From assembly GCA_949128115.1 (NCBI GenBank), contig OX421965.1, positions 55,174,012 through 55,238,011 of the forward strand: a stretch of 64,000 bases of DNA. Reading direction: 5' to 3'. Numbering within the stretch: position 1 is the first letter of the stretch; every line of letters starts with the position of its first letter. Below, in pieces: positions 28,501 through 40,400 of the stretch. The position numbers and the translations under genes are program-made. This stretch comes from Anaspis maculata (taxonomy: Eukaryota; Arthropoda; Insecta; Coleoptera; Scraptiidae). The notes under the pieces are model-generated. The model was given only the letters and a program-made list of their open reading frames with translations, ran no database searches and was not told where the DNA came from.

Positions 28501-30577
28501 TTTTGGCACAAGAAATGTCGATCACTGTTGAAGGGGGGTCGTGGGGGGGCGAAGCCCTGCTAGGTGGTCCATTTTGTTTTTCTGGTCATGTAGAACCGAT
28601 CACGACAAGTTTGGTATCTTTTCCGACTATATTCAATCTCCTGAACTCGAATCCGATGTGTCAATTTGTATGAAAACAAGTTTAAACAAGTTAATTTGAA
28701 AAAACTTGTTTTTTCTTTGACAATTTTGACGAATTTTTTTTGCACTGTTAGAGGTGTTTATCTTAGAAAAGTTTTCAGGGGCCATTGAATTGAAGTGTAT
28801 TCTTCACGAAAATCATCTACTCGATGTTTGACTTTGTTTCTCAAGTTTAAAAAATCGATTTGAACTTGAATCGGCCCGGCGCGTCGTCTACTACTGACCA
28901 GAACACTACAGCATGCACCTTTCAATGAAAATAGCTCAAACTATTGAAGAAATAACAACTCATCTTTGGGAATTTGATGATCTGTGCAGAATTAAATTCC
29001 CTATAACATAAACAAAGCCGCCATGAATCGCACTGCTGGGTTTTGAGTTATTTGAGGGGAAAGGTAACAGTTCATAGAGTACGAATCTTGACAAAATGTT
29101 ATCCTCCTCCTCGAATAACTCAAAATCCTGCAGTGCGATTGATGGCGATTTTGTTTATGTTATAAGGAATTTAGTTCTGCACAAATCCTCGAATTTTCAA
29201 AGATAAGTTATTAGTTTTTCAATAGTTTGTGCTACTTTCATTAAAAGGTGCATGTTGTCGTGTTCTGGTCAGTAGTAGAAGCGGCGCCGAGCCGATTCAA
29301 GTTCAAATCGATTTTTTGAACTCGAGAACAAAAGTCAAACATCGAGTAGATGATTTTCGTGAAGAATACACTTCAATTCAATGGCCCCTAAAAATTTCTC
29401 AAAGATGAACACCTCTAGCAGTGAAAAAAAAAATCGTCAAAATTGTCAAAGAAAAAACAAGTTTTTTCAAGTCAACTTGTTCAAACTTGTTTTCATCCAA
29501 ATTAAAACATCGGATTCGAGTTCAGGAGATTGAATATAGTCGGAAAAGATACCAAACTTGTCGTGATCGGTCCTACATGGCCAGAGAAACCAAATGGACC
29601 ACCTATCAGGACTTCGCCCCCCCAAGACCCCCCTTCAACAGTGATCGACATTTTTTGTTCCAAAATGGTATCAACGAGATATGAGTCGTCGAATTATGAC
29701 GTATTTGCTTTCAATGGATTGACGGGTTTCATCCCCTCCATTCTAAGTTGAAATTTTTTACCCCCCCTCCAATAACTCAAAACCCCCGGGTGCGATTTTT
29801 GGCGATTTTGGATATGTTGTAGAGCACTCAATTCTGAACAGAATATCAAATTTTCAGGACGTCCATATTTATTCCGAGGTTAAAATCTATCTTTCTTGTA
29901 CTAAAAATCTATCTGATAATAGCGATGATTCTTGCTATCAAATACCAAACATCCTGAATCAGAAGAGTTGATTTTAGCTAAATGTGCCAACTTCATCGAG
30001 ATGGGCTCGTAGATATGCTTAAAATGGAAACATTAATAAAACTTACGGGCATGTTATTCTGGTCTGCAAATCTCTGAGCCACATTGGTGGTCACTGCTGC
30101 CATCCCGTCACATTTATTACCGACCAATATCCTGGGAATGTCAATCGTACAATTCTTGTTGCACTCCTCCACCCATTTCCTCAAGTTATCGAAAGACGCC
30201 GCATTCGTCACGTCATAAACCATAACTATCGCGTGCGCATTCCTGTAGTAATGCCGGACCATTGTCATCCGGAACCGTTCCTGACCTGCAGTGTCCCACA
30301 ACTGCAACTGAACACAAAGTTTATTTGCTGTGCCTGCAGACAGCCCATGGCAAAATAAACGAACCGCAATCGGTTCTCCATCGATGTCCAGAGTGCGACT
30401 CCTGAAATCTACCCCGATGGTTGCTTCTGGCTGATTGAGGAATGATCCTTCGCAAAATCGATAAGTCAGCGATGTTTTGCCCACATTAGAGTCGCCAATT
30501 ACTATAACTTTGAATGTTTTGGTGTAGTTTTGCAATTTTGAAGAGGACTCGCTGCTTTTCGGCTCGTCACAGTCCAT
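25324..30577 (-). CDS. Rab33: Rab33 small GTPase
   Basis: Three coding exons (30577-30365, 30307-30047, 25503-25324) join in phase 0 to give 217 aa. All G motifs are present: P-loop GDSNVGKT (29-36), switch I with ATIGVDF, WDTAGQE (75-81), NKCD (135-138) and ETSA (161-164). The C-terminus is Cys-Cys for double geranylgeranylation. The segments around [22 protein letters not shown] and EECN...[10 protein letters not shown] match Rab33 best among Rabs. Vertebrate Rab33 acts at the Golgi and binds ATG16L1 in autophagosome formation; the same role here is inference. It is divergently paired with Sbf and convergent with Ubr. Confidence 0.92.
25749..25890. mobile_element. 142-bp MITE
   Basis: The inverted ends aaggtgcttacggaaaccct and agggttttcgtaagcacctt lie adjacent to TA-rich flanks. 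Inner inverted pairs (gtgtaatc-like) support a hairpin element. It has no coding capacity. Confidence 0.75.
26587..27487. mobile_element. CAGCGTGTTCAACA foldback element, copy 2
   Basis: It has the same ends and arms as 12021-13309 (cccgcattaggcatgc, gtcacactgactgat) and TA flanks. It lacks the 885-bp insert of copy 1 but is interrupted near its left end by the TACTACG MITE at 26603-27100. Confidence 0.87.
26603..27100. mobile_element. TACTACGTTTCCATGG MITE, copy 2 (nested)
   Basis: 498 bp, the same length as the copy at 17081-17578 and nearly identical. It sits 16 bp inside the left end of element 26587-27487. Copy 1 of that host element, at 12021, shows the empty site. Confidence 0.88.
27620..27950. 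mobile_element. Palindromic element, 331 bp
   Basis: The arm beginning aatagtatattattcaaca continues through gcatggtattctactcgcg and is repeated inverted over most of its length. The frames across it are artefacts of the palindrome. Confidence 0.75.
28045..28171. mobile_element. Small palindromic MITE, 127 bp
   Basis: Perfect inverted ends: agttgcggcctcataaaagt at the left and acttttatgaggccgcaact at the right, extending through ttacacc. No coding capacity. Confidence 0.8.
28255..29901. mobile_element. TA-flanked 1.65-kb foldback element, copy 1
   Basis: The ends are gtacaggaaaaatag and ...ctttcttgtac with TA on each side. Most of the 1647 bp pairs with itself, for example gagtgctctacaacatatcc near 28340 with its inverse near 29815. 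Copy 2 (38651-40299) has the same structure and length. No transposase frame. Confidence 0.87.
30047..30307 (-). CDS. Rab33: Rab33 coding exon 2 (switch II to G4)
   Basis: 87 codons from [10 protein letters not shown] to ADQNNMP. It carries the DTAGQE switch II (Gln80 kept, so intrinsic GTPase is expected) and the NKCD guanine-specificity motif. Its donor is CCC/gtaagt. Confidence 0.92.
30308..30364 (-). other. Rab33: Rab33 intron 1: 57-nt, in-frame, stop-free
   Basis: GT (gttcgtttat) to AG (ctttgtgttcag). Removing it joins GEPIA to LQLWDTAG, which restores normal Rab spacing. Retained, it would add 19 residues immediately before switch II without a stop. Confidence 0.85.
30365..30577 (-). 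CDS. Rab33: Rab33 coding exon 1 (P-loop, switch I)
   Basis: The ATG at 30577 begins [10 protein letters not shown]. 71 codons cover the P-loop and effector loop. I chose this start because the in-frame DNA upstream is a spliced 5' UTR with no ATG and a stop further up. Confidence 0.88.
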
Positions 30578-30631
30578 CTTTGCCCCATAAGGGTGTAAGT
30601 GAATGGGTCTAGGAACAGGACAAAGAAACTT

Positions 30632-30685
30632 CTGTGAAAGATAAAGATGAAAATCGTTACTTTGGGCTGCTTGTTTTGTACTCAC
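30632..30685 (-). other. Rab33: Rab33 5' UTR intron, 54 nt
   Basis: Consensus donor aaa/gtgagt and acceptor atctttcacag lie 55 bp before the start codon. It is in frame by length, so it mimics an N-terminal extension that starts with GTG. Confidence 0.65.
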
Positions 30686-31382
30686 TTTACGTTCTGAAAG
30701 CGCCCAAAGAATCGCCTAATAATTCCAGCGCTTTCAAGAGAATTTTCAAGTTCGTGTTTTTGTTGTCTTCCTCATGACGTTCAATATCAGCTGATCGAAA
30801 GTCAAAGCGTCAAACAACCGCCAAACGTCAGAAATGTCACTGTCAGTGTCAACAGTTTTAGACGTAGGTGGACTAGAAAAATAGAATGAATAGCTAATTT
30901 TCTGCTTGTTTTACGTGCAAAATAGTTCTATCCATCAGTTCCAGTCAAATTTTGACTTTCAAGGTCCCAATGGTCCCATTTCGGTCGTGACGTATGACGT
31001 CATCAGCTGACGTACACACGGGGCCGAAACGTCAGAAATGTCATCCAACTGTCAAAAGTTCAAAGTTGTGAATGGTGTAGAAAATGGCGTAAAGATTTGT
31101 TTAGAAGAGGACTGCTTGGGTGTGGCAATAATATTTGAAAACGAAAAGGGTGCGATAGCCTGCCGGAAGCTCGAAGGATATCTCCCAAAGTGTCAGTTTG
31201 AAGTGGAGGTTTCGTGGAGGGGCTCAAACGTCAAAGTCCGCATCGTAGGTTATATGGCACCTTTCCCTTTTTCTTTGTATTGTTGTTACAATTCGAGATT
31301 TGTTGTGTAATGGGGGCACGACGCGCTCGGACATGTCCATTTTTCGTCGCCTCGAATTGGGACTGTTGACCTAAAACCAACC
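30686..31382. promoter_or_regulatory. Head-to-head promoter region of Rab33 and Sbf
   Basis: The two start codons are about 800 bp apart on opposite strands. TGACGT occurs at 30988, 30995 (as the palindrome TGACGTCA, 30995-31002) and 31008, a CRE/ATF-like cluster. The motif aacgtcagaaatgtca occurs twice, near 30823 and 31028. I see no clear TATA box. Bidirectional promoter activity is inferred. Confidence 0.55.
31038..31310 (+). CDS. Unrecognised 90-codon ORF upstream of Sbf
   Basis: It starts with a true ATG and ends in TAA 73 bp before the Sbf ATG. I do not recognise the protein: mixed charged and hydrophobic, seven cysteines, no signal peptide. It could be an upstream ORF in the Sbf leader, a small separate gene or chance. 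Its position in the promoter/leader makes a regulatory uORF the simplest reading. Confidence 0.3.
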   Translation: MSSNCQKFKVVNGVENGVKICLEEDCLGVAIIFENEKGAIACRKLEGYLPKCQFEVEVSWRGSNVKVRIVGYMAPFPFSLYCCYNSRFVV

Positions 31383-31437
31383 ATGTCACGGTTAGCAGAT
31401 TACTTCGTCGTTGTTGGTTATGATCATCTCAAAGAAA
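31383..31437 (+). CDS. Sbf: Sbf exon 1 (start of DENN)
   Basis: ATG begins [18 protein letters not shown], the diagnostic start of MTMR5/13 proteins. Donor gtgagt, phase 1. Confidence 0.92.
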
Positions 31438-34400
31438 GTGAGTGCAACGATGACACGTTTGTCAGTTCGGGGGTAACTTGTGTGGTTTTCAGGAAGCGGC
31501 ATCAGTTGCGGGATAATTCTGCAGAGGTTCCCGGAAAAAGACTGGCCAGACACTCCTTTTATCGACGGGATAGAATGGGTATGTCAGTTGTGGCTGAGTG
31601 GCAATGGGCTTTGGAGTTGAAAAGTGGTATTTTTGCAGTTTTGTCAGCCGCAAGGATGGGCATTGTCGACCGAGAGGCAAGAACCGAAATTCTTCGTGTC
31701 AGTTCTTACAGATATAGACGCAAACAGGCACTATTGTGCTTGTCTCTGTTTTAATGAGACGGTGTCAATCACACCAAGCAAACCAGTGGATGAGGCAAGT
31801 TTTTCTGATAAGTTAGTCATTTAACTAAGGTGGTCTAAACTGTCTACAGCTAATATGCTGATACATAGTACGCGTAAATTATTTAGATTGCATAACGGAA
31901 ATATATGAAAATGTGAGGTTTTTTGGAGCAAACATTTGCTGCGGTCCATAAGGAACATCGTTTCTACTAGTTGGTGGCTCTTTGCCAATGCTGTTCAACT
32001 AGCGCATGATGGCCACTAAATAAAATATTCCAGAGCGCGGAAGTACTGAAGAAAACGGAATGGAATCGCGCATACTAAAGAAAAATGGAATGAAAATGCG
32101 CACTGCCTTGAGACTCCATCTTCTGATGCTCATCATTGAGTAGTGAATACTTCCTACTTCCTCCTCTAGCTTAACCTAAAACAGCAAGCAAGCATGAAGG
32201 AATAAATATAGGAAATGAACAAGTTTCATGTTGAGAAAATCTTCCAACACAGTGCAGTCACGCGCATGTGTCGCCTCATGCAATTCACCTCCTGAATTTT
32301 GTCAACCTCACAGGGAAATTGGCATTTTTATTCCATTTTCTTGAGTACTGATTTCGCGCTTGGGCGTCATTTTCTTCGGCGACCACCATGCACTAACCTC
32401 GAACAGCATTAGTGAAGAGCAAGCAGCAAATTTTCTCTCAAGTTAAGCATTGTATCATCCGCACCAACAGGACACATTTTTTCAGCAAGTGGCTGGCAGC
32501 AGCGTAATGTGACCACGGCTTTACTCTAATGAAAAAAATCCGTGAAACTGATTTGTACCTACTATCAGTGTTGTATGAAGCCTGCTTTGTGCTGCCGTTC
32601 TTTAATGCTGGAAAAAGATTTTTTATTGAATTTAGGTAATATCAGTTTGGGAGTAAGTTGGTGCTACTGCCGAACTTATTGAAATTCTCTTGTATACAAA
32701 GTCCTAGTGGGGTAGATGAAAAAAGTCCGGTCGTAAATAAAAATACATAACAAACAAACAGAAATTAGGGTTGGCTTTGAAAACAAAATACTAATCGATT
32801 GAAGCGATTGGATTGGCTAATTTTTTATTTTACCGAATTTTTTACCCTAAATGGTTTCTTTTTTTTGTTGATAGCACGGTATTGAAAAAATGTATATTTT
32901 TCTTTAGAGAAAAATGTAATTATACAGGTGTTCTGTTTAAACCATGAACTTTACAAGTCCTTTGCAATTTTCCTTGTAAGATGAAATTTTCAATTTCAGT
33001 AATTCATACTTAGGCATCTGCACAGAGTCATGCAAAGTTAATTAATATTATTGATGGAAATAACATAGCGTGACTGTATTGCGTCTTAGCATAATTTCTA
33101 TTTTTGATGAATGTAGTATCTTTCTCTTTCCTGTAGTAATCTTTATGACTACCTACATTTGTTACATATTCATCATATTATCAAAAATAAATCTGTGCTG
33201 CGTAGGTACCAGCAGGATATGAACATTCACTGCACACACGATGAAAGCGATCTTCTAAATTAATCAATTCTCATTCAAATCGCTGGTACACATGTGTGTT
33301 TCACGCCAGTGATGTTCCCATTCTGACTTGATAAATTCCTCTTGGATGACGTCACCCGTAATAATTTCGCCTTCTTGCATACATTACAGGAGGAAGATGC
33401 CGTCGAAGGCGAGACCGCCTTGGTACGCGCCATCCCCGCCATCTCCCATCACAGCATCATGTACGCCCCCAAGTGTTTAGTATTGGTTTCAAGACTGGAT
33501 TACATAGAAACTTTTAGGGTAGGTCAATAACAGCAAAAAAAAACGAGAGAAAAAAAGTTGTTTTTTTAGAATTGTTTAGGGATCATATACTCGGTGTACG
33601 TGGAAAGCATGCCCGTACCTTTGGAGAATCTGGTCGGCAACATACTCGGCTGCATCCAAGTTCCTCCCCCTGGCGGGCCGCAAGTGAGGTTCAGCATCGG
33701 AGCCGGCGACAGGCAGGCCCTCCAGCCACCCCTCAGTCCTTCTCTCCCAGTGACGCATACTTCCGTTAATTTATTATTTCACCAGTTAGGTCCGTTCGAT
33801 TTTGATTTCTCGTAGATTCATTTCTCTATGCGTTTTTTCGTTTTACAGGCATAAGGAATGTATTAGTTTTGTTTTGTGCCATAATGACGGAACACAAAAT
33901 ACTGTTCCATTCGAAGAGCTACAACCGATTGACGGAAGCGTGCCGGGCCTTGACGGCCCTGATGTACCCGTTCAGGTACACGCACGTCTACATCCCGCTG
34001 CTGCCTGCAGCTTTGGTCGAAGTACTGTCGACGCCCACCCCTTTCATCATGGGGGTGCACTCTTCTTTGAAGTACGAAGTGGCGGAACTGGTAAGAACTT
34101 TCGTTTTATCTAGTTGAGGCAGACGCATTGGAACATTAGCCGTGAAGCGTAACGTTTTTGAAAATGGAAAGTTGAATTCGTTATCAATTTGAGCGTGAAG
34201 CATGAAGCGCTCCAGCTTTTGATTGAACATTATTCGCTAATGATGAAAACGTAAACTAGGACGTGGTATCACAAAACTGGGTAATTGTCTGCTTAGGTGT
34301 TCGTCTCACTTCATTCAGTTGATGGCATTTTTAAGCCTCATCATCTGGAGTAGTGAAGGCCACTTTTAGCCTCTTCTTTCCTGCTGTTTCGTTATTTTAT

Positions 34401-37400
34401 ATTGAAGTGAAACTTCTATTCTCGCGCCTAGATCACAACACAACTAACGCAGAACCACGCATGGGAGTGAAATCGGTTCATGGCATCAGTGGCTGTAACG
34501 AACGCCTGTAACGTTGTCTGACCTTGGGGCGACCAGCGTCGTCCCAGTAAATGGAAGAATAAACTGTTGCGGCGTTCGCCTCGTTCGGTTCTATTTTTTA
34601 CAGTTAGTATTCTTTTACCGCTTGCATTGTGTTTTAAGTACAACAGCTTCCATCATAAACAAAAATTTGATTTGATCGATGAATTCTAATTCACGGTAGT
34701 GTCATTTGCAATCGAAAATGATTGATTTATTTTCGTAAGCGTATCGCCGACACTGGATGCTTTTCTTGGTGTTGTGGTGCTGGTGACCCGACAGGAATGG
34801 TTCTCGACTTGGCTTGAATAGATTCGAGCGGATGTATGTTATTATAGGGATAGGGAGGTATATTCAGGGCCGGGCCTAGCAGGCGTGCAGTACGTGCCGG
34901 CACGCAGGCGGGTATGACAGGCAGCAAGTCATAGGAGCGGCAATATAATAATAAAGTTGAATTTCAAAGGATTCTTTTCATTCCCGCATTTGGTGGGGCT
35001 CTCCACTGCCGGTGAGGGGGGGGGGGGCAATTTTTCGGTGGCACGCAGGCGGCAAATAGGTCAGGCCCGGCCCTGAGTATATTCTTCAACGGCCGTTTAC
35101 AATTCAAAAATAAAATCGAATGCCGCACACCCAAATGTAGGCACAATTTTCAGGTACCATGTACCTATTAAGCAGGGGTGGATGAGTCAAGCCCAAGAGA
35201 GAAAAAAGAATTTTCGACAATTGAGGCTGAAACAGTTGCTCAATGTTCTAGATGTCAGCTGATTGTAGCAATGATATACTGGTTTGATAATCAAATTTTT
35301 ATGTTTGGAAATTGTGTTTTGATATTATTCTTAGTTAATTTTTTGAATGGTTTGATTTCACCTCAATTAAATGTGACATTTTAAATATAAGTAAGGTGGC
35401 GAGCACATAAATGGAAATACTCATCAATTCAGTCAATATTTCAATTTCACCCACGGCCTTATTGCAATTGAAAAAGATAATATCGTAGGAACTCTAGAAC
35501 CACGTAGTTACCTCAAATCACATTCACGAGGTACATACCTATGTAAATACCTATGTATTTTATATTTTTTCATTAAAAATGATACCAGAGTTTTCCAAAC
35601 GACATTCTTATACTTTGTGGAGATTATTAGATTGCCATGCTGTGCCTGCCAGACACAGTTTCCACCGTGCTGTAATATAACGAGGAAAATCGTACAGTAA
35701 GAAAATCCGTCACGATGTCATATTCGCATAAGTATTATGTGTACCTTGGACGAACGGACCTCGTCGGCTCAACGGCTCCGCAGGAAGATGAAATAAAATA
35801 ATAATAAAAATTATTATTATATGTATTATAGGTACTTTGTGGAGAATATTATTGATGGAAATAGATATTTATTATACAGGGTGTTTCAGTGACCTTGCAT
35901 AATACTTCGGGAGGTGATTCCTCTCAGAAAAATAAGTCGAAAAGTAAGAGTAACATTTTTCCCTAAAATGCTTCCTAAGGGAGTTACAGCCCCTCAAAGG
36001 TACGAAGTTGAACAAAGTTTTTAATTATTTGCTGAAAAACTGTCCAAGGTAGGAACTTCAAATTTGGTATAGAAAGGTTTCTCAACAGTGCAAATGTACA
36101 TGCAACGTTCTAAACAAATCTAACCAGTGGCAGCGAAATTAGTGAGGATTGGGATTATGTTGAAAATTATTCATGACACGTCCTTGTTTTTTCACTTTCA
36201 CTTCAGAACGATGCATCCTACGGAAAAAATGCAAGAGGAATAAAAGTTTTGGATTGAACCAATCTATCGAGAACATCAAATTTAAAACTCTTACCTTTTA
36301 CAGTTTTTGAGCAAATAATTGATAACTTTGTTGCATTTTGTACCTTTGAGGAGCTGTAACTCCCTCAGGGAGCACTTGAGGAAAAAACTTTACTCTTACT
36401 TTTCGACTTATTTTTTTGAGAGGAATCACCTCCTGAAGTATTATGCAAGGTCACTGAAACACCCTGTATTAGGGGGTATGAGTGAGACTTCATGTGACGG
36501 AGAATGGGAGTTTGAGCGCCGAGCGCAGCGAGAAAGAAAAAAAAGTCTAATCGTGAAAAAATCATATCGAAAGTATTCTGCCCTTCAAGTGACTCATAAT
36601 AATAATGAAGATTGATAATAAAAAACAAGATGATACAAACCCTCCGGGATCGGAGCGGGAGTACGAAAAAAACACTTCTTCGAACGTTGTTTGCTAATTG
36701 ATTCATACCTATAGAAATTTCACTTCTTCCGAGGGTGACTATGGTCACGCACCTACGTTTTTTTATTTTTTCTGTAGGTTTTTTTTTGTGCCTGGAGGTT
36801 CCCCAGAAATAATCGAAAGGGATTCAACCTTGAACTCTTTTGTCGATGTTATTATGAATCCCTCTAATTTTTTTTACAATTCGGCTCTATCACATCACTC
36901 CATACTACATCACCTCGAAGTTTGAATTTTGTTCATGTTTTTTCTCTACGATTAACTCAAACGGCCTCAGGCACTAGGCTGTAATTTGATAGAGCAATGT
37001 TCTGGCTTAATGTCTAATTTCAAGTCAATTTTTAACAGTAATATCACAAGTGCTTAGATTTTCACGATAATTTTGACCAAACGATTGCGAGTGCTGGTTG
37101 TAACGATATCTAGGGACAACCAGCCCGAGGAAACACGCTTGGCCAAAATTATCTGGCAAAATTTCAAGCACTAGTGATATTTTGCTGATTATTGCGAAAA
37201 AATCCGAAGTGTCCGAAAAGACAGCCGTCAGATTTTGTTGTTTGTATCCAATTTATTCGGTTTCCATTGACAGTGGGATTTAGTTCAGTGATTATTATCC
37301 TTATAGCGCTAATCTTTGCTTATAGCTATTATCAGTAATAATCAAGGGCGTTGTATGTAATAATCATAAAAATCCTTCAAGCGGTGACAGAATTGTGAAG

Positions 37401-40400
37401 TGACAAAAAAAGAAAAGTCGAATGCAAGGAAAAACGTCACAGCCGCTCTTAACATCATCCAAGGACTCAATGGTTAAAATTACTTTCGAATATTTCTGGG
37501 ACACCCTGAATATCTCCCATATCTTCCAAACTTGAAAGGTATCAGTAGAACTATTTTCGACTTATTCTTTCGGATCATAAAGTCATGAGCAAAAAAAAAA
37601 GAATAAAATAACATGTGATACACAAAATTCGTGATTGAGGTTGACTTTGGAAACTATACAGGGTGATCCACCACCAAATGGACATGGCCTGAGGGTAGGT
37701 CCAGTTTTTCCAGGCAAACCAGGATCTGGCTTTGAAAATTTTCTAACGCTGTTCGTTTTGAAGTTACAGGGTGATTCGTGTATTTTGTCGATTTTTTAAA
37801 TAAGCCATATCTTTAGAACGATCCAATGGATTCGATTAAAATTGTGTGAGTTAATTCTACTACATATTAATAATTGACACATCGCCTAATCAAGCAGTTC
37901 AAAATTTCCAGGGCCGGCCTTCAAATTTTTTTTTAAAAAAGACGTTCTGTATGTATATTTTTTCAAATTTATCTTCACATTTAGAAACTATATAAAATAT
38001 GCTGTAGGTATCGCAAAAAAAATTGCTTGGCACCATTGAGCTGTCAATAAAATTTTAATATGTAATACTGAAAATTTTTAAGGTTAGGATTTTTTGTGAA
38101 TTGATAATTTGAAATATTTGCAGATGATCTATTATGGCCTTAAATTTCAGCCGTTTCGTCAAAATAATAAAAAAAATTTTCAACGTTTTCCAGTAACTAA
38201 GAGCAACAAAAAATTTATTTTCGAAAAATTCATGTCACGTCCTTAAATTTCAGCTCAATGTGGGATAGAAGTGAAGTTGAGGGACGTAACAATTTTTTTT
38301 TTTAATACTGATGAATTTCTTTTTGTTACCGAAGAAACGTGAAAAAAAAATTTTTTCAATTTTTTTGACGAAACGGCTGAAATTCAAGGCTATAATAGAC
38401 CATTCGCAAATATTTTGAATTATCAATTTACAAAAAATCCTTACCTAAAAAATTTTCAGGATCATCAACATTTTCTTGACATCTCAATGGTGCCAAGCAA
38501 TTTTTTTTGCGATATTATTAGCATCTTTTATGAGGTTTCTGAATATGAAAATGAATTTTGAAAAATATGCATACAGAATGTCTTTTTTTTAAAAAAGCTT
38601 TGAAGTTTTTTTTCAAAGCTGACCCTGAAAATTTTGAACTGTTTGATATAGTACAGGAAAAATAGTAAGAAAATTGGCAAAACCTCGGAATAAATATGGA
38701 CGTCATGGAAATTTGATATTCTGTTCAGAATTGAGTGCTCTACAACATATCCAAAATCGCCAAAAATCGCACCTGGGGGTTTTGAGTTATTGGAGGGGGG
38801 GTAAAAAATTGCAGGTAAAAATGGAGGGGGTGGAACCCGTCAATCCATTGGATGCGAATACATTATAGTTCGACGTATCATATCCCCTTGATACGATTTT
38901 GGCACAAAAAGTTTCCATCATTGTTAAAGGGGAGTAGTGGGGGGGGGCGAAGCTCTGCTAGGTCGTCAATTTTGTTTTTCTGGCTATGTAGAACCGATCA
39001 CGACAAGTTTTGTATCTTTTCCGACTAAATCCAATCTCCTGAACTCGTATCCGATGTGTAAAGTCGAATGAAAACAAGTTTGAACAAGTTAACTTGAGAG
39101 AACTTGTTTTTTCTTTGACAATTTTGCCGATTTTTTTTTTCACTGTTGGAGGTGTTCATTTTTAGAAAAATTTCAGGGATCATTAAACTGAAGTGTATTC
39201 TCCACAAAAATCATCCACTCGATGTATAATTTTGTTTCTCGAGTTTAAAAAATCGATTTGAACTTGAGCCGGTACGGCGCGTCGTCTACTACTGACCAGA
39301 ACACTACAGCATGCACCTTTAAATGAAAACACCTCGAACTATTGAGGAAATGACAACTCATCTTTGAAAATTGGAGGATTTGTGCAGAACTGAATTCCCT
39401 ATGACATGAACAAAATCGCCATGAATCGCAATGCAGGATTTTGAGTTATTCGAGGAGGAGGATAACACTTTGACAGGATTCATACTCTATGAACTGTTAC
39501 CTCTCCACTTGTATAACTCGAAACCCTGTAGTGCGATTCATGGCGATTTTGTTTATGTTATAGGAAATTCAATTCTCCACAGATCCTCCAATTTTCAAAG
39601 ATGAGTTGTTATTTCTTCAATAGTTTGAGGTGTTTTCATTTGAAGGTGCATGCTGTAGTGTTCTGGTCAGTAGTAGACGACGCGCCGCGCCGGCTCAAGT
39701 TCAAATCGATTTTCTAAACTCGAGAAACAAAATTATACATCGAGTGGATGATTTTTGTGGAGAATACACTTCAATTTATTGGTCCCTGGAAGTTTTCTAA
39801 AAATGAACGCCTCCAACAGTAAAACAAAAATTCGTCAAAATTGTCAAAGAAAAAACAAGTTTTCTCAAGTTAACTTGTTTAAACTTGTTTTCATCCAAAT
39901 TTACACATCGAATATGAGTTAAGGAGATTGAATTCAGTCGGAAAAGATACCAAACTTGTCGTGATCGGTTCTACATGGCCAGAAAAACAAAATGGACCAC
40001 CTAGCAGAGCTTCGCCCCCCCACTACTCCCCTTCAAGAATGATGGACACTTTTTGTGCAAAAATAGTATCAATGGGATATGATACGTCGGACTATAATGT
40101 ATTCGCATCCAATGGATTGACGGGTTCCATCCCCTCCATTTTTACCTGCAATTTTTTACCCCCCCTCCAATAACTCAAAACCCCCGGGTGCGATTTCTGG
40201 CGATTTTGGATATGTTGTAGAGCACTCAATTCTGAACAAAATATCAAATTTTCAGGACGTCCATATTTTTTCCGAGGTTGAAATCTATCTTTCCTGTACT
40301 AATAAGGCGATGTATCAGCTATCAATAGAAGGATTAACTCACAAAATTTCAATCGAATCCATTGAATCGTTCTGAAGATACAGCTTGTCAAAAAATTCTA

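Larger units (their letters stand above)
25504..30046 (-). other. Rab33: Rab33 intron 2 (4.5 kb, transposon-rich)
   Basis: GT-AG (gtaagt; tttgcag), phase 0. It holds five foldback or MITE units, listed separately. 25891-26580 contains three gttcgactgg boxes (about 26110-26240) but no exon. 27488-27619 and 27951-28044 show nothing. Confidence 0.85.

Noticed and set aside
28158..29751. Small frames in 28158-29751 and 38674-40173 as paired genes
   Set aside because: They lie inside the two copies of the 1.65-kb foldback element and arise from its palindrome.
30577..30685. 36-residue N-terminal extension of Rab33
   Set aside because: It begins with GTG at a consensus donor, contains a 54-nt intron and has an in-frame stop without any ATG upstream.
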